DNA from: Pezicula radicicola
Taxonomy: Eukaryota > Ascomycota > Leotiomycetes > Helotiales > Dermateaceae
Assembly: GCA_003008705.1 (NCBI GenBank)
Contig: PDUO01000001.1
Location: forward strand, 1,543,694 to 1,607,693
DNA: 64,000 bases
Reading direction: 5' to 3'
Part shown: piece by piece, positions 35,094 through 46,644 of the stretch
Layout of the letters: each line of letters opens with the position of its first letter
Numbering within the stretch: position 1 is the stretch's first letter
Notes under the pieces: generated by a model
What the model was told of the DNA's origin: nothing
Databases searched by the model: none
What the model saw: only the letters and a program-made list of their open reading frames with translations
Position numbers and translations under genes: made by a program

Positions 35094-37258
35094 CTATTTG
35101 AACGAACGCAACTCTTTTGGCAACGGCCACGCGCGGACATTCTTAAATTTATCAACTACGCTCGCCAACGCCTTACGATCCCATTGGTCTGTAAAAAAGT
35201 CACCATAAAGCAGGATGCCGACTATAGCGTTGACGAGAGCAGGCGGTAATCGGGGATGATGAAGAGCAATACCACAAAGATCGAGAACAATCAAACGAAC
35301 CTCGCTCTCTACCTTTCGGTTAGCGGCACGGTCGATTGGTTGGGCTCTGCCATCTACCATGAGCGTTTATGTAGTACTCTAGCAATGAAGGAGACATACT
35401 TAAGTAGTGGGGATTCAGCCATGAGTACCATTTTAGCAATCATCAGATGTTGGATGCCACAAACTACAAGCTCCGACCCATACCATATTGTGGGGAAGAC
35501 CTCTCCTTTCGACTTGTCAGGTAGCTGCCTGAAAACTGGCGCCCACTGACCCGAGACCTGCTCGTCAAGGAGGCCTTCTTGCTCTTTGAGTCTCCCTAGT
35601 TTTCAAGAATCAGGATTCCATTTCCTCACAGCTTCAGTCCATCAACTTACTCCACTCGTGTTCCGACTTGTCATCCCAAAGCCATTTCGCAACCTGAGCC
35701 GCGTGCATTACCATCTTGTTCGCTGTGTTTGTTTCTAACCATACTGCAGGAGAAAGAAGCATCTGGATCGAATGTTTCCTCGTAAAAGCATAATATACCT
35801 CCTGCCTCAGACCCATCCAATACGCGGCATTGAATAAACCTTGCCGGTGAAAGAGGCTATCCAAGTGCGAGCATCGCACCACTGCATTTTCGACGGCGAG
35901 GAAATTCACCAGTTGGTGAGTACAGCCATCCCGGTTATTCCCATCAACACTTGTGGAGTAATGTGTCTCATCTTCCTCTTCCTCCATCTCCATCTCCTCA
36001 AACTGTCGGAGGATCACTGCTGTAGCAATAATGTGCTCCCGGCGCTCTTCATCTTGAATCTCGTGGAATTCCCGAAGTGCAGGAATGCATGTGAGCATAT
36101 ATTCCACGGCAGAGTTAGGTGTAATGTTTGTAAGGAGTTGGCCATGGTAAAGAATCCCCTGGGAGGTTCTGTACTGTGGGAGACGGCTAAGATGACGGGC
36201 GGAGACGGCAAGGATGGCATTGAGGAGTGGCTTGTAACGTCGGGCATACATAGGAACCAAAAGTTGGAAGTGCTTACGTTCATCGCAAGTATCAAACTTT
36301 AACAAAGTCAGCGTCAGGCTTTCCGTTCAGGAATTGATAGCTCACCCAAATCGAGAGCTCCTCGACAAAATATCTTACAAGACAAGCCTCTTGAATATCC
36401 TCTAATGGTTGATAGTGAGCAATAGCTGCAGAGCCATGCACCAAAAAGTGTTTTGTCTGAGTAGAGCCCTGCTGGAATATCTCATGAACATGGTTTGGAA
36501 AGTCTTGCTGGGTGTTGATTTGGGGGGGAGGTTGCTGCAGGTTGACAGTACTAGGTGAAAAGTAGGGAGTAGAATTTCTGTCAACTGTCGTCGACACCAA
36601 AGAGGCTGTGCTATGTGGAGAATGGTGCGAGAAGGCATTGTGCTGTGAGAATCCACCATCACTTGCTCCTGCAGGGCTCGCTTGATCAATATCAGCCCTA
36701 ACTGTTGCTAGCTCGGCTGAAGGACTCGCCAGAGGGGAGACCAAAGATGGTCGTCTCCTTAAGAGATTCGTGTCGGCATTTTGGGCATGGCGTCGCAATG
36801 GTCCAGCTCCGGAGGTATGGTGACGGACTTTTGGTACAGGTGATTTAGTTCAAGGGATTCTCATGGGGGGTTCTCATGGATCTCGTGGATGACAGCTTAC
36901 ATTTCCTTGCACTACTATTCACCCAATTTTGGTTGCCTGAAAACTGGGTATCGTACTTAGCCGACGAGCCTGGCCGAAATGAGGTGGTCCTGGTCAAACG
37001 AAGACATTCCAGTCCCTTTGCCAGACAGCGGTGGCACTGTGGTCCATCTTGGTCGCCTAATCAGGCAAATTGACAGATTCATTAACTGGTTGTCAAGACA
37101 TCCGCCAGATTTGCTTACACTTGACATGTTTTTCTGCGAATTGGGATGAGTACGATTACGAAGTTGAATACGGGGTAAAACGGGGAGTAGAGTGCGGGGC
37201 AAATAGGGTGAACGATACCTTTACAGTTCAAGCACGGATACTTCTTCACCGATGGCAT
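35094..37258 (-). CDS. Zn2Cys6 (C6 zinc cluster) transcription factor with fungal_trans_2-like domain
   Basis: Seven exons: 37258-37219, 37133-37119, 37056-36901, 36827-36346, 36296-35651, 35595-35400 and 35346-35094, giving 595 residues with every phase consistent. The zinc cluster is C9-x2-C12-x6-C19-x6-C26-x2-C29-x6-C36, split by two introns; exon 2 is only 15 nt. After a Ser/Gln-rich linker comes the regulatory domain: YFVEELSIWFDTCDERKHF, PLLNAILAVSARHLSRLP, EIQDEERREHIIATAVILRQFEEM, FNAAYWMGLRQEVYYAF, SEVRLIVLDLCGIALHHP and LYGDFFTDQWDRKAL. This layout matches fungal regulators of the ARCA/fungal_trans_2 type. It is divergent from dehydrogenase 2 and next to the transporter, so it is the likely pathway-specific activator of this block (inference). 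Confidence 0.88.
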
Positions 37259-37736
37259 TTTCTACTGTACAAGACAATACAAGACAGTGTAACGGTGAGA
37301 CTGTGAAATCGTCCTCGCCGAGTCCAAGGTAGGATCGAAGAATTGAAACAATTCAAGCAGGTCTCGCCGGATGGCAGGAGAGCAATAACACTATGACACG
37401 CATTCCTAGGCCCGGCGGCGCTTACTTGTTCCAGTAATACAGAGCTTGGCATATATTGGGGCTCGTGTGCCTTGCAGTAGCTTGCCACCATGAGGCGAGG
37501 ATTCCTTAAAGAGGTAAACCGGAGATCTCTAGCTACAGTCTTCCTCTCACCGTTACTTGTATTCGGTATCCCGCTGCAGCTTGCCCCACGATGGGACACA
37601 GGTCCTCATCCCCATGCCCCCAAGAATCTGCACTGTTATCTATGTAGAAGTTGCTGCTAGAAATCAACTTGCAATCCAGTAACCCTCTTCCTTCAGCTGC
37701 CAAATCTGACTTCCTGTAAATCGTCAAGAAACAATA
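37259..37736. promoter_or_regulatory. Shared divergent promoter, Zn2Cys6 factor / dehydrogenase 2
   Basis: 478 bp. Contains an inverted triplet pair CGG-tatc-CCG at 37564-37573, the kind of site bound by zinc-cluster dimers, and several single CGG/CCG triplets (for example GCCGG near 37370 and CGGCGG near 37413). A direct autoregulatory site is possible but unproven. Confidence 0.5.
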
Positions 37737-39023
37737 ATGTCCGCTCCAAAACTTCGAGTGGCTGTCGCTGGTTTGGGCCGCATGGGTAGGCCATATACAT
37801 CCCCAGCTACACCTCGATTCATGTGGTTGCTTGCTTGCTATTCCAATTGCTAACTTAATTCTGCTCAGGCATGCGACATGCCCGGCATTTTGCAACCCTC
37901 ACTCCACAGGCCGACCTTATTGCTGTCAGTTCTCCTGTGCAGGCTGAGCTCGATGCAGCCCAGAATGAGTTCGCAAACGTGCGCACCTATCTTTCTTACG
38001 ACGCAATGCTAGCGGGAGAACCGGATTTGCAAGCTGTCATTGTTGCGAGCGCTACGACTGTGCATGCGGAACAGGCTATAAAGGCCATTGAGAAGGGTCT
38101 TCATGTTCTATGTGAGAAACCGCTGAGCACCAGTCCAGAGATCGTAAGTTCTATGTACCCAGACAGTCGTTCATGTGGTCAAGATATAATTTGGCTGACT
38201 GAGTTATCAGTCTCAAACTGTCGTTACGGCATACAAAAACTCCCTCAAGAAGCATCCAGCTCAGAAAGTCATCTGCGGCTTTTCCCGTAGATTCGATGCT
38301 TCCTACCGCGATGCACACAGAAGGCTCATGAACGGGGATATCGGTCGTCCTTCTGTCTTCCGTTCCCAGACATGCGACAAGCTTGACCCTTCTGGATTTT
38401 TCGTCGCCTATGCTGAGTTCAGTGGAGGTATCTTTGTTGATTGTTCCATCCATGATATCGATCTTGCCCTGTGGTTCTTCGGAGAAGATAGCATTGTGAA
38501 GAGTGTTTCTGCGGTCGGAATCACTGCAGTCCAGCCAGACCTTCGCAAACACAATGACAGGGACAATGCCGTAGCGGTCGTCGAATTTCATGTGAGTTCT
38601 TCCGAGTTAATGAGCACGAGCGTCTTGCTGATAATGATCCTTGCACAGGGTGGGAAAATAGCCCAACTCTACTGTTCTCGAATGATGGCAGCAGGCCAGG
38701 AGGACACTACTGAGATCTTCGGTACCGAAGGAAAGATTGCCGTAAACACACAGCCTCAGTTAAACTTGGTCAACCTTTACGAATCCACAGGAATCCGACG
38801 AGAAATACCACCTGACTACTACGGCCGATTCCGGGACGCATTCATTACGGAAGCGAACGAGTTCACAGCCTGTTGCTTGAATAACACGCCAGTGCCAATG
38901 AAGTTAGAGGGTGCTGTCAACGCTGTTAAGATTGGCTGCGCATTGCAGGAGAGCTTAATCACTGGCAAGAAGATTGAGTTCAATGAGCTAGGTAATCGAC
39001 TCGAGCCTCGTGCAATGTTGTAA
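37737..39023 (+). CDS. Gfo/Idh/MocA family NAD(P)-dependent dehydrogenase (copy 2)
   Basis: Exons 37737-37785, 37869-38143, 38211-38591 and 38649-39023 encode 359 residues. It has the Rossmann motif GLGRMG near residue 12, EKPLSTSPE at 99-107 (presumed catalytic Lys 100), CGFSRRFDASYRDAHRR, GGIFVDCSIHDIDLALWFFG and FGTEGKIAVNT. It is clearly a paralogue of copy 1: both have an intron at the GLGRM glycine and another just after the EKP segment, and both contain SRRFDASYRDA. The third intron is absent from copy 1. Expected cytosolic, oxidising a polyol or sugar. Two dehydrogenases in one block may catalyse successive or reverse redox steps (for example an epimerisation through a keto intermediate); this is inference. 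Confidence 0.92.
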
Positions 39024-39753
39024 GGCTCTATCAAAATTGAGCTACTATCTCCTCCGCAGTATAAATCAGCCTGCTGCATCAAGGCGTTCGCCATTGCCTA
39101 TATATCGATAGACAGATAATCTAAGTAAGAGGAATAATAGAAAGATGGTTTATACAGTAAAACATACCTTGTCCCATTAAACTGTGCTTCTAATGTCTTC
39201 CACATTGCCACACTATCTAGGTACTCGCTAATAGCAATATCAATTGTGTTTATATTACTGATGTTAAATCGAATAGACATTTGCGCTCTGCAACCTTTGA
39301 TTCCTAGAATAATCTTTACAAGACTTCAAACTTCGTATGTAGATAATGGTGTTTAACTCTCTTAGGATAATTGCGCTTGTGTTGTGAATCTATGAAAGCA
39401 AACAAATACTTGACTCCATGGTTGATGTCATGGACTCCTACCATGTTTGGTAATTTGAACTGGTTTTGAGCTAACAACACTACCACTTCACCCTCTTACT
39501 GTATGCATCTTTTATTTTTTGGTCGTGTGCTGCGCCTATCGTAAGGTATTCTCAATGGCCTAAACGTCCTAAGGGTCCCTTACCTAACCAAAGAGAATCC
39601 ATTTGCTGTATATATCCCAAGAATGCAAATCACATAAACACATTCCACCTTATTTTCAGATATATGCAGCATGCAGACACTAAGCCAATTCTACTAGCGA
39701 GGTTGAACATGATGGTTCACCTGAAAATATTTCATAGAGTGGAATTTCAAGAT
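39024..39753. other. Convergent 3' region, A+T-rich
   Basis: 730 bp between dehydrogenase 2 (+) and BTB paralogue A (-). Only short ORFs; no gene supported. Confidence 0.45.
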
Positions 39754-41125
39754 TTAATGCCCTGGGGATACCGCCCTAGGCTTATAATACTCAATGCTAA
39801 ATATACCCAGTGTATCTATATGATCCTGGATTACCTTAAGCCGTTCTCTCATCCATCGAATAAGATCGTGGTCTTTCGTAGAACCATAATCACCCGTGCA
39901 CACAGCTGAGACCTTCAGATGGGAAACTTGAGCTGTGGTTCTACGGCATGATAACCCATGGTATGGCGGTGATGGTGGATTTGGCCAGAAACCACTCGCC
40001 ACTGCACTCCTTATCAAGGTGCCAAGTAACATGCCATCACAAATGAACTTTTGCGGATTTGAAGAACTTGAGCAGAGACTTTCGGTTTGTAAGAAGGTGA
40101 TTTGTTCAGTTACCACCGCAAGCGTCTCCGACAGTGCATCCGTCCGAGTGTTTTGAATGGTATCTAAGAGCACAACATTAACACCATTATTTGGAATCAG
40201 GTTTGTGGGAGAAATACCAATGACCAGGGCAGGAATCGGTAGATCAACTTTTCGGCCTTCAACCAGAACGCTAGTCTCCAGAGGGCCAGTGCTTTCTTGT
40301 ACAAGCTGGTCGGTCACAAGTTCGAATATCTCTGGAACTTCGAAAACCCAAGAAATAGCAAGCCACTCAATTAGATTGTCGTTTTCAAAATGAGGTGGGG
40401 ATTCGTCCTCTTGGTGCTTGATCCAAAGTCTTGCAAAAAATGCCGCGGCCTTTTTTATACGATATTTATCGCATAAAACACATATACTGACTAGTGTTTT
40501 GAAGCTGATAGTCTCTGGGATATCCTCGGTATTACCGTGAATAACTGGTTTAGATTGTGATTTTAGCTGTTCTTCTTAACAATATAAAGGATATCAAAAC
40601 TGAATATAGTTTTGGGAACTGTAGAGAATACTCCTATTGCAAAACATCGCCCAACTGCAATCATTCTAGGATAGGGAGGTTCTGGAGGAACGAACTCTGT
40701 AGCAACAGACTAAGCCCTGTAGGGTCGTCATCAGGAAGTGGAACCTCCGCACTGCCAGAAGAGGCAAGTTGACTTCCTTCCCTAAAGTGCCCACCCTGCA
40801 GCATCGCTTTGAAAACTGGCGATGCCAACATCATGTGCTTCGAGGATGCAACAATCTTTACGTTTGGTGATACTTCTGTTGTGTTGTTAAGGCCGGACCG
40901 TCTCCTCTTTGCCGGTATACGGCGCGATTTTTTATCAATGACATCGGGCCGGGTCAAGAGCAAGATCAGGTCTCCTACTCAGGACCACAGTGTTAGCTGT
41001 CTCTTCAATTCTTAAAAGTGAGAAGGTTTCATTGAGGAGTAGCAAGAGACGTCTTGCAGAGCTAGCTCGCGCAGTGGAGAAGTTCTGTGCTACGAACCAT
41101 CAGGGTCAAGCTCGATGGTCTCCAT
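39754..41125 (-). CDS. BTB/POZ domain protein, paralogue A
   Basis: Exons 41125-41098, 40974-40696, 40544-40218 and 40163-39754 give 347 residues. The start METIELDPDGDLILLL joins through a 123-bp intron and lines up with the DPNGDLVF start of paralogue B. BTB core: VASSKHMMLASPVFKAML, then VPLPDDDPTGLSLLLQIIHG, ISFKTLVSICVLCDKY and NLIEWLAISWVFEVPEIFE. The C-terminal half (FICDGMLLGTLIRSAVASGFWP) also matches B. The last intron (54 bp) is a multiple of three with no stop, and B has an intron at the same place, so splicing there is likely. Such fungal BTB proteins are common and mostly uncharacterised; BTB domains mediate dimerisation and often cullin-3 binding. Confidence 0.8.
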
Positions 41126-41862
41126 AATTGAATCGGTTTGTGGGATTTATTCTGCCGATATATGAATTAATCAGGACGAGCACAACGTATAGGCTTACCA
41201 AAATGTCAAGGTAAAGGGCCCAAACTCACTTGTTTTGTTAGTATAATAGGGTATAGTACTGTAGGTATTTCAGCAGGTTTCGAGAATTGCGGATGGAAAG
41301 AGGTTGCAACCGCTGACCTCATATGCGGAGCAAGGCTGGAATGGCTTCCCCCTGTCTGTCGATCAGGCCACCGGCTCGTAAATTAATTTAAAGAGCTTAA
41401 ATTTAGTGTCACCCAAGCCTTGGATGCCGTCAACTACTGTACCGACGTTACCTCGTTTGAGGACTTCGTACTGTAGAAAATAATGACCCCGAGTTGTCAC
41501 ATTCCTGCGCCAATATGAATCTATAAAAATAGGAAATGCCCTCCCTACGACTTGTTCATATTCTGCGAATCCCAAAAACAAAATCCTATATCATACAGTA
41601 CGATGTGGAATTGGTTTCAGCCTTGCCTGCACGGGCCCTATTTTCCGGGGTGTGGATGATGCTCCTCCGAAGCTGACAAGTCTCACGACCACTATCGAAA
41701 TTACGAAGTAAGCGACCTACGTGTCACTCACCTGGAGCATCTAACCGAAGGAACAATTGCCTTGTCAACTTATCTTCGACTCGCCCCGTAATAGAGGGTC
41801 ATTGGCGCTCAGAGGGCAAGACCGTGGATGGAACAAGACATACGTTACAGATAAACTAAATC
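41126..41862. promoter_or_regulatory. Shared divergent promoter of the BTB pair
   Basis: 737 bp between the two start codons. ORF 41363-41581 (-) has no recognisable domain. No further motif assigned. Confidence 0.4.
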
Positions 41863-43048
41863 ATGAAAACAGTCCATACCTTTGATCCCAATGGTGATCT
41901 AGTCTTCTCACTCCCAGAAGTATCCGAGACCAAGGCCGTGGAGGAGGAGACGCGAACCATCAGTTCCAGAAATAAATCGTCAAATGGAGCTGTGACGCCC
42001 AGTGAAGCATCTGAGGATGGCCAGTCAGAGATGAACCTAGAGCCTGCCTTGGACGTTCATATGGTCGTCTCATCAAAACATATGATGCTTGCTTCGCGCG
42101 TGTTCGCAGCTATGTTACAACACAGCAATTTTCAGGAAGGACAAACGCTGGCTTCTACTGGGCGAGTCGACATCCCATTGCCAGAGGACGACCCTGAATC
42201 ATTCATCATACTATTAAACATCATCCATGGCCGTAGTCGAAAAGCGCCTCGTACCGTGGACTTGGAACTTTTGACTAAACTTGCAATATCGGTAGACAAG
42301 TACGAGCTTCACGAAGTTGTTGAGGTCTATTCGTATTCATGGATCGATACTCTCCCCAAAACTTACACGGAAGAAAATGCCTTGCCTTGGCTTGCTATTA
42401 GCTGGGTGTTTGATCTGAAAGAAGAGTTCAGGGCTGTAACAAAAGTTATTGAGCGCTCGGCTTCTTCAGACCTGATGGACATCCTAGGAAACATCTCTCC
42501 CAATCTTCCGATTCCTGGTCGCATCATCGGTATGTATAAGTCTTAGGTATCAGTTAATAATTTAACTATTTAAGCTAACAGCTTCTGTAGAAGCGATCTT
42601 GACGCGGAGGCAGCAGGTGTTATTTTGCCTGTTCAACACCATAGAACTTCAAGCAAAGGTCTATCAGGGCTCCGTTCTCTGTGATCGAAAAGACGGCAAA
42701 GAGGACAGAAAACGCGCTTGCGATGCCATGGTATTAGGTTCACTCCTCAAAGGGGCTATGGAGAGCGGTCTCTGGCCAATTCAACCTCCACCTTATGCCG
42801 GCTTCAAAGTCAATAGCGTCATGTCAGCCGTACGCTGTCTAACCATCGTAGCTTTGTGCGATGAAATCGACAGGTGGTACGAGGCCAAAACAGCTCCGGC
42901 TTCGTATAGCAACCGGTACTCATATGGTACACCTACACATGTTCAAACACATGGCGTAAAGCAAGCAATTGAAGAGCACGTGGATTTACAGGAAGAAAGG
43001 TTGTGTGGCTTCGATATTGACGATTTCAAAGCAGAAAAGAAGTCTTAG
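41863..43048 (+). CDS. BTB/POZ domain protein, paralogue B
   Basis: Exons 41863-42529 and 42591-43048 (61-bp intron, GTATGT...TGTAG) encode 374 residues. N-terminus MKTVHTFDPNGDLVFSLP, then an acidic/Ser-rich insert. The BTB core begins at about residue 66 (HMVVSSKHMMLASRVFAAML) and continues with DIPLPEDDPESFIILLNIIHG, LLTKLAISVDKYELHEVVE and ALPWLAISWVFDLKEEF. The C-terminal half has QQVLFCLFNTIELQAK and CDAMVLGSLLKGAMESGLWP. It is more complete than paralogue A in the C-terminus. The head-to-head arrangement with A and the shared intron position point to an inverted tandem duplication. Function unknown; a substrate-adaptor or regulatory role is possible. Confidence 0.88.
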
Positions 43049-43578
43049 TATTTGGGGCTTAGGTTCTAAAGTCATTATTTTCGGCAACTCAAATCACCCT
43101 ATTTATTTTTCAACTCTCTACAGGATGGTTCGAAACTTTTTATTTCGACTCTCTAGATATTTTGTTTATCAATCTGTCCGGAAATCATTTTCCATACCCT
43201 ACGCGGCACGGTTCAGCATAGCCAGAGATTTACATCGACACCACAACCTTGGTAACTTCCCCCCACCACGAAAATATCATTTTAGCCAATGGATATATCT
43301 ATATCCAACTAGCAACAACCTGCCAGGATATAAATTTCTAAACCTGGGCCACCGGAGATGTTTTTAGACGGTTCTCCGGCATTTAATTAGGGAGCGAAGA
43401 TGCTTGGGATACCCCATTTCTGGGGTTATGGGGAAGGCTGCTCAACCCCGCGTTCTCCATGGAATGGCCTATACTCCATGCAGTATGATATATGAAGTCA
43501 GCACAGTCAATCATCTTTACAGCCGAAAAACTTTCACAAATTTTCTTGTTGGCTCTAAAGAGGGCCCAACAAATTAAA
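43049..43578. other. Intergenic upstream of the MFS carrier
   Basis: 530 bp, co-directional. Contains the BTB-B 3' region and the carrier promoter. Nothing else recognised. Confidence 0.45.
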
Positions 43579-45675
43579 ATGGCGGTCGAATCTGTCAACA
43601 AAGTATCTACTGAAAATATTGAAGAGAAGACTTCACAACAGCATATAGAACACTCCGATGCAGCACGAGTATGTGGGACGTCTGGGGCTCCAGCAGCGGT
43701 TGAAGATTGGTCTGAAGAAAATCCCAAACTGAATAGACAGATAGTTTTAGCTTTCCTTGTGAGATCTACCTCCTAGTTTTACTATAAATCTTAACGCATT
43801 TATCGCTAACTCAAGTCGACAGGCTTTAACAATGCAATTTAATTCTTATATTCTCACGCTCCTAATTCCTTCCACAACTCTATCAACAATCAATGCCGAT
43901 CTTGGCCCTGATCCAAACTATACCTGGATCACCGTATCATGGACGCTTGCAGCATCCATTCTGGTCTCAGTCGGCGGAAGACTAAGCGATATCTTTGGAC
44001 GGAGATATTTCATGCTCTTTGGTGCCAGTGTTAGTCTAGTTGGATGCATTGTTGGGGCTACTGGACAGAGTATCAATCAAATGATCGCTAGTGGTGTCAT
44101 TCTTGGGACGGGTTCTGGATTCCAGGAGATGAGTTATGCTTGCATCCAGGAAATTGTGCCGAATAAGTGGAGAATCTACGCTATCGGTAGGCATACCATT
44201 TTGATTGTGCGTCTATTATCTAACACAGCTGCAGGCTTGTTTGATCTCATGGCCTCTATATCATTCCTTGGCCCTCTAGTTGCTTATGCGTTCATAGGAC
44301 GCACCTCAATTGGGTGGAGAGGAGCTTACATTTACATGACTACATTCCATGCCTGTGCACTCGCCCTTCTCTTTTGCGTATACTACCCACCAACTTTTGA
44401 GACCAAACACAAGTATGATGGGAAGACGAAGATCCAACTGCTTAAAGAACTCGATTACATGGGCCCTGTTCCTTTTCTCTGCTGGCTGCGTTTTATTCCT
44501 CTTAGGAGTCAACTGGGGAGGCCGTCAATATCCATGGAAGAGTGCGTATGTTATTGGCCCTATGGTCATTGGGATACTATGTCTTGTAGCTCTAGGATTC
44601 TGGGAGGTGTATGCTCCTTTGAAGAATCCACTGATGCCACCTCGGTTATTCAAGAAGTGGAGAAGGTAGGTTTCTACTTCTAAGTATCGTAGTTGATATG
44701 TGACTAACGCTCTAAAGGTTTACAATGGTTCTCGTCGTTTGTTTCGTGGGAGGAATGTTGTACTATGCAATGAATGTTCTCTGGCCACGTCAAAGTCAAC
44801 TACTTTTCACCGGCTCGGACCCGATTGTCAAAGGATTGTACTCGGAAATGATACCTCTCGGAACAATCAGTATGTTCACCAAAACACATATCGGCTATTT
44901 GTCCTGACAATATAGCAGTTTCTTCTTTTGTCGTCGTCTTCATCTGTGCCCGAGTTGGTCATGAACGCTGGCAACTCTTCGTCTTCATGATAATCGAGAC
45001 AGCCCTCGTAGGCTCCCTAGCATCCGTAGGATTGAATTCAAAGATCCAAGCAATCTGTACCATCATAGCCCTATCAAGCACAGTAACACCACCACAATTA
45101 CTCTCTTTCATCATGCTATCACTTGGTATCGACGATCAAACCGACATGTAAGTAAACCAATTCCTCACCTACAACCCTTCCAAAAACAGATAAAAGGAAG
45201 ATCCTAACTCACTCTCCACAGCGGCATAGCAGTCGGTTTAGCCGGAACATTCCGCCTCCTAGGAGGCTCAATAGCAACAGCAATCTACACGTCAATAATA
45301 AACAACAGTTTCAGCAGCACCCTCCCCACCCAAATAACCCACACCCTCCAAACCTCCAAACTCAATTTCCCCACAACGTCACTCTCACTACTTATCAAAG
45401 CAGCAACAACAAACACATTAGCAGCCTATGAATCAGTCCCCGGAATAAACACAGCAGTAATAGAAGCAACTAGTTTAGCAGTTAAGAAAGCATATGTGAT
45501 TGCTTTTAGAACTACTTATCTGGCAGCTATTGGATTCGGGGTTGCTGCTATTGTTGCTGCTTGGTTTACATGTGATATTGAGAGGGGGATGAAGAATGAT
45601 AATAGAGCTGTTAGGCTAGAGAATGAGAAGGGGAATGAGGGGGTGGGACTGAAGGTTGTAGATGGGGATGTTTAG
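43579..45675 (+). pseudogene. TRI12-type MFS efflux transporter, broken by a single-base insertion
   Basis: Exons 43579-43758, 43823-44186, 44235-44665, 44718-44869, 44916-45147 and 45222-45675. Family signs: WITVSWTLAASILVSVGGRLSDIFGRRY, SGVILGTGSGFQEMSY then CIQEIVPNKW, and later SFIMLSLGIDDQTDIGIAVGL. These match TRI12-like fungal drug:H+ antiporters (14 spans). In exon 3 the frame breaks at GGGCCC (44461-44466), between the ELDYM and LFLFSAGCVLF segments. Ignoring one base restores the phase of all later introns (about 603 residues). This is either a recent loss-of-function allele or an assembly error in this one place. The second intron (48 bp) is frame-neutral. Its role would have been export of toxic or secondary compounds, substrate unknown. 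Confidence 0.8.
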
Positions 45676-46644
45676 TGTTTAGTATTTAGTATTTATCTTA
45701 CATAATACATCGTCGAGGCGACTTATATAGAAGAGAATTTATTATATAATGTACCTTCTTAAACTAAAGTATCCCAGAAGATTTAAGGTTCTCTTTCTAA
45801 TAGAGTAAGTAGTATATAGTCCTATTTAACTTCTACTATAAAAGTAACTTATATAAAGCTAAACAAATATAAATGCAAACATCATACTATAATATATCCT
45901 ACAGCTATTAATAAATAAAAAGACATAGATAAATACGCCACAAAATTGAAAAATCCCAACTATACTACCTACTCCTACCCTACCTAGTACTACTATGTAG
46001 AAAGTATAGTACCTATAATCTTAACTTACCTCTAGAGACCTACTACTACCTATATCTTTATACCTTAGTCTATTTACCACTCTACTAAATAAGTAGAAGC
46101 AAATATAAACTAATAAGAATAATCTATATACTTTTAGAATACTCTAGTAACTCCTAAAAAGTTACTTGTATCTATAATTTCTCCTTTTACTTTCAAACAT
46201 AATTATTCTCTAGTCTATACAGTATAGCTATAAAAATAGGATATCTATATAATCTAGCCTAGTAAACATAGAATAATATACACTACCGTACTACAACAGG
46301 GAGTTTCTTATCACTTGGTGGCTGAAATCAAAAGAACCTACAACTCAAATATATCCGCAAAAGCAAGGCAATTTTGGTTTTCACAAGGGGTATCATTATA
46401 ATATCATCCTTTATGTATCTAATAAACACAAGTCCTTGATGGTATCACCACCGCAGGCCCCATTTTGTAGCTTTCTAGATGGCGGACTTCAAACCTAGCC
46501 TCGCCCGAAAGCCCCCAAACTCCAACCAAACAATCGTCCAGACCCATCGTCTATTTACCAAAAATAACCGCCATAAAAACTACTGCTAATCTAGAATAGG
46601 CAAAGAAAATATTACACACACACACATATTAAATCCTACACTTC
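45676..46644. other. A+T-rich, TpA-rich island without genes
   Basis: About 1 kb. 45690-46290 is dominated by TATA/CTA/TAG words with few CpA or TpG in comparison, typical of RIP-saturated repeat DNA. No ORF of interest. Confidence 0.55.
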
